A DNA stretch of 64,000 bases from the NCBI GenBank assembly GCA_020692325.1, contig JAIMKR010000007.1:62001-126000 (forward strand), written 5' to 3'. This stretch comes from Desulfocurvus sp. (GTDB taxonomy: Bacteria > Desulfobacterota > Desulfovibrionia > Desulfovibrionales > Desulfovibrionaceae). Positions 62,858-64,000 of this stretch are shown one piece after another; positions within the stretch are counted from its first letter, which is position 1, and each line of letters begins with the position of its first letter. The notes under the pieces are model-generated. The model ran no database searches and was not told where the DNA came from. It was given only the letters and a program-made list of their open reading frames with translations. Both the position numbers and the translations under genes were made by a program.

Positions 62858-63853
62858 ATGGGTAAAATTCTCGTCACCGGTGGCGCCGGCTACATCGGCG
62901 CGCATACCGTCAAGCGGCTCGTCTCCCAGGGACGCGAGGTCGTCGTGCTGGACAACCTCAGCACCGGCCACCGCGACTTCGCCCGCTTCTGCGACTTCGT
63001 CCAGGGCGATGTGCGCGATCCCGTCCTGCTCGACAGCGTCTTCTCCTCCGAACCCATCGACGCCGTCATCCACTTCGCCGCAGCCAGCCAGGTGGGCGAG
63101 AGCGTTCGCAATCCCCTCTACTATTACAACAACAACGTCAGCGGAGCGATCTGCCTCGTTTCGGCCATGGCGCGCCACATGGTGGACACGTTGATATTCT
63201 CCTCCTCATGCGCCGTGTACGGGCCACCCTTCGACTGCCTGCTCACCGAGGTCCACCCCACCGCCCCACTTTCGCCATACGCAGCCACCAAGGCCATGAT
63301 CGAGCGCATCCTGGCCGACATGGCCCGGGTCACTCCATTCCAATACGTGGCCTTGCGCTACTTCAACGCCGCCGGGGCCGACCCCGACGCCGAGGTGGGC
63401 GAACGCCACCGGCCCGAGACGCATCTCATCCCGCTGGTGCTGCAAACAGCCCTGGGACAGCGCGACCACTTGGACATCTTCGGCGACGACTATCCCACCG
63501 AGGACGGCACGGCCATCCGTGACTACGTGCATGTGCTCGACCTGGCCGACGCGCACATCGCCGCCCTGGCCTACCTGCGCGGCGGCGGGGCCTCGCGCGC
63601 CATCAACCTCGGCAACGGGCAAGGCCACTCCGTACGTCAAGTCATCGACGCCGCGCGCAAAATCACCGGCCGCGACATTCCCGTGCGCACGGCCCCACGG
63701 CGCGAGGGCGACTCCACCCGGCTGGTGGGCGACGCCACACTCGCCCGCGAGCTGCTGGGCTGGCGGCCGCGCTACGCGGACATCGGGGAGATCATCGCCA
63801 CGGCCTGGGCCTGGCACAGCAAGGAGGCCGCGCGATCGGCCCCGGTGCTTTGA
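62858..63853 (+). CDS. galE: UDP-glucose 4-epimerase
   Basis: This 331-aa SDR-extended protein has the NAD motif VTGGAGYIGAHT (about residues 6-17), DNLSTGH, and catalytic SSS...YAATK (about 109-150, Tyr-x3-Lys). The C-terminus has the nucleotide-sugar blocks TEDGTAIRDYVHVLD and GNGQGHSVRQV. It interconverts UDP-glucose and UDP-galactose. No good ribosome site is visible upstream of ATG 62858. Confidence 0.9.
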   Translation: MGKILVTGGAGYIGAHTVKRLVSQGREVVVLDNLSTGHRDFARFCDFVQGDVRDPVLLDSVFSSEPIDAVIHFAAASQVGESVRNPLYYYNNNVSGAICLVSAMARHMVDTLIFSSSCAVYGPPFDCLLTEVHPTAPLSPYAATKAMIERILADMARVTPFQYVALRYFNAAGADPDAEVGERHRPETHLIPLVLQTALGQRDHLDIFGDDYPTEDGTAIRDYVHVLDLADAHIAALAYLRGGGASRAINLGNGQGHSVRQVIDAARKITGRDIPVRTAPRREGDSTRLVGDATLARELLGWRPRYADIGEIIATAWAWHSKEAARSAPVL

Positions 63854-63911
63854 CATTTCCGACCATGTTGGTATGTTCCACTGACGTCACGCTATCCTCT
63901 GGAGGCAACCT

Positions 63912-64000
63912 ATGCTCGTCCGCGATTGGATGACCAGAAACGTCATCACGCTGGGCCTCAAGACCACCATCGTCGACGCCGCGGAAATCATGCGCACCAA
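63912..64000 (+). CDS. CBS-domain protein, 5' part only
   Basis: A start ATG after GGAGG (63901-63905) opens MLVRDWMTRNVITLG, the beginning of a CBS domain; the remaining sequence lies beyond the window. Twenty-nine codons are visible. Confidence 0.7.
   Translation, partial: MLVRDWMTRNVITLGLKTTIVDAAEIMRT

Overview
The window is a high-GC chromosome segment with the gene content of a sulfate-reducing deltaproteobacterium of the Desulfovibrionaceae type. The evidence is the whole sulfate-to-sulfite branch in one place (sat, aprBA, qmoABC plus a qmoD-like gene), a complete six-gene Ech membrane [NiFe] hydrogenase operon, and lipoprotein families typical of Desulfovibrio. I found 62 protein genes, the last one cut by the window edge. 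I saw no rRNA, tRNA, CRISPR array, phage or transposase.

Layout. 1-3.3 kb: an operon behind a good sigma-54 type promoter, with a small exported membrane protein, a TauE/SafE-type anion permease, a DUF4881-like lipoprotein and two small membrane proteins. 3.6-8.6 kb: echABCDEF, where EchE keeps all four Ni-ligand cysteines. 8.8-11 kb: a small secreted protein, a YhcH/YjgK-family protein, a chromate-type transporter and a 62-aa double zinc-ribbon protein. 11.2-17.6 kb (minus): a BMP-type nucleoside/sugar ABC importer, a xanthine-guanine phosphoribosyltransferase and a glucokinase. 18-20 kb (minus): a MotA/MotB-type proton stator pair. 20-22 kb: maf, a methyltransferase and a YbaK-type deacylase. 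22-24.4 kb (minus): a ZnuBC-type metal importer without a binding protein, behind a Zur-like palindrome. 24.6-27.9 kb: a SemiSWEET, cobyrinate a,c-diamide synthase and two related TPR genes.

28-32.3 kb (minus): a periplasmic solute-binding protein translationally coupled to a GGDEF-EAL protein, which looks like a ligand-sensing c-di-GMP module. 32.4-35.9 kb: a TrmJ-type methylase, malic enzyme, an acetyltransferase and a glycine-zipper lipoprotein. 36-39.6 kb: a B12-dependent methionine synthase diverging from an RpoH-like sigma factor. 39.6-43.5 kb: an HD hydrolase, a TPR lipoprotein, a LolB-like lipoprotein and a small helical protein. 43.5-48 kb: rpiB, tkt, a DJ-1/PfpI protein and glpX, i.e. 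sugar-phosphate metabolism. 48.3-50.5 kb: a heptosyltransferase-like enzyme and an exported protein that looks like a calpain fold with all three catalytic residues replaced. 50.55-51.1 kb: a block of hairpin-forming interspersed repeats. 51.2-52.4 kb: an aminotransferase.

52.4-62.7 kb is the energy-metabolism core. sat (plus) faces aprBA-qmoABCD (minus) across a 660-bp control region; both sides carry a TTTCACAA half-site that fits the redox repressor Rex, and on the sat side it lies inside the promoter. Sat makes APS, AprBA reduces it to sulfite and AMP, and QmoABC feeds electrons from the menaquinone pool. The window ends with galE and the start of a CBS-domain gene. Genes are tightly packed, with many 4-bp ATGA/GTGA overlaps and clear hairpin terminators between units. 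All names come from reading motifs and context; no database search was run.
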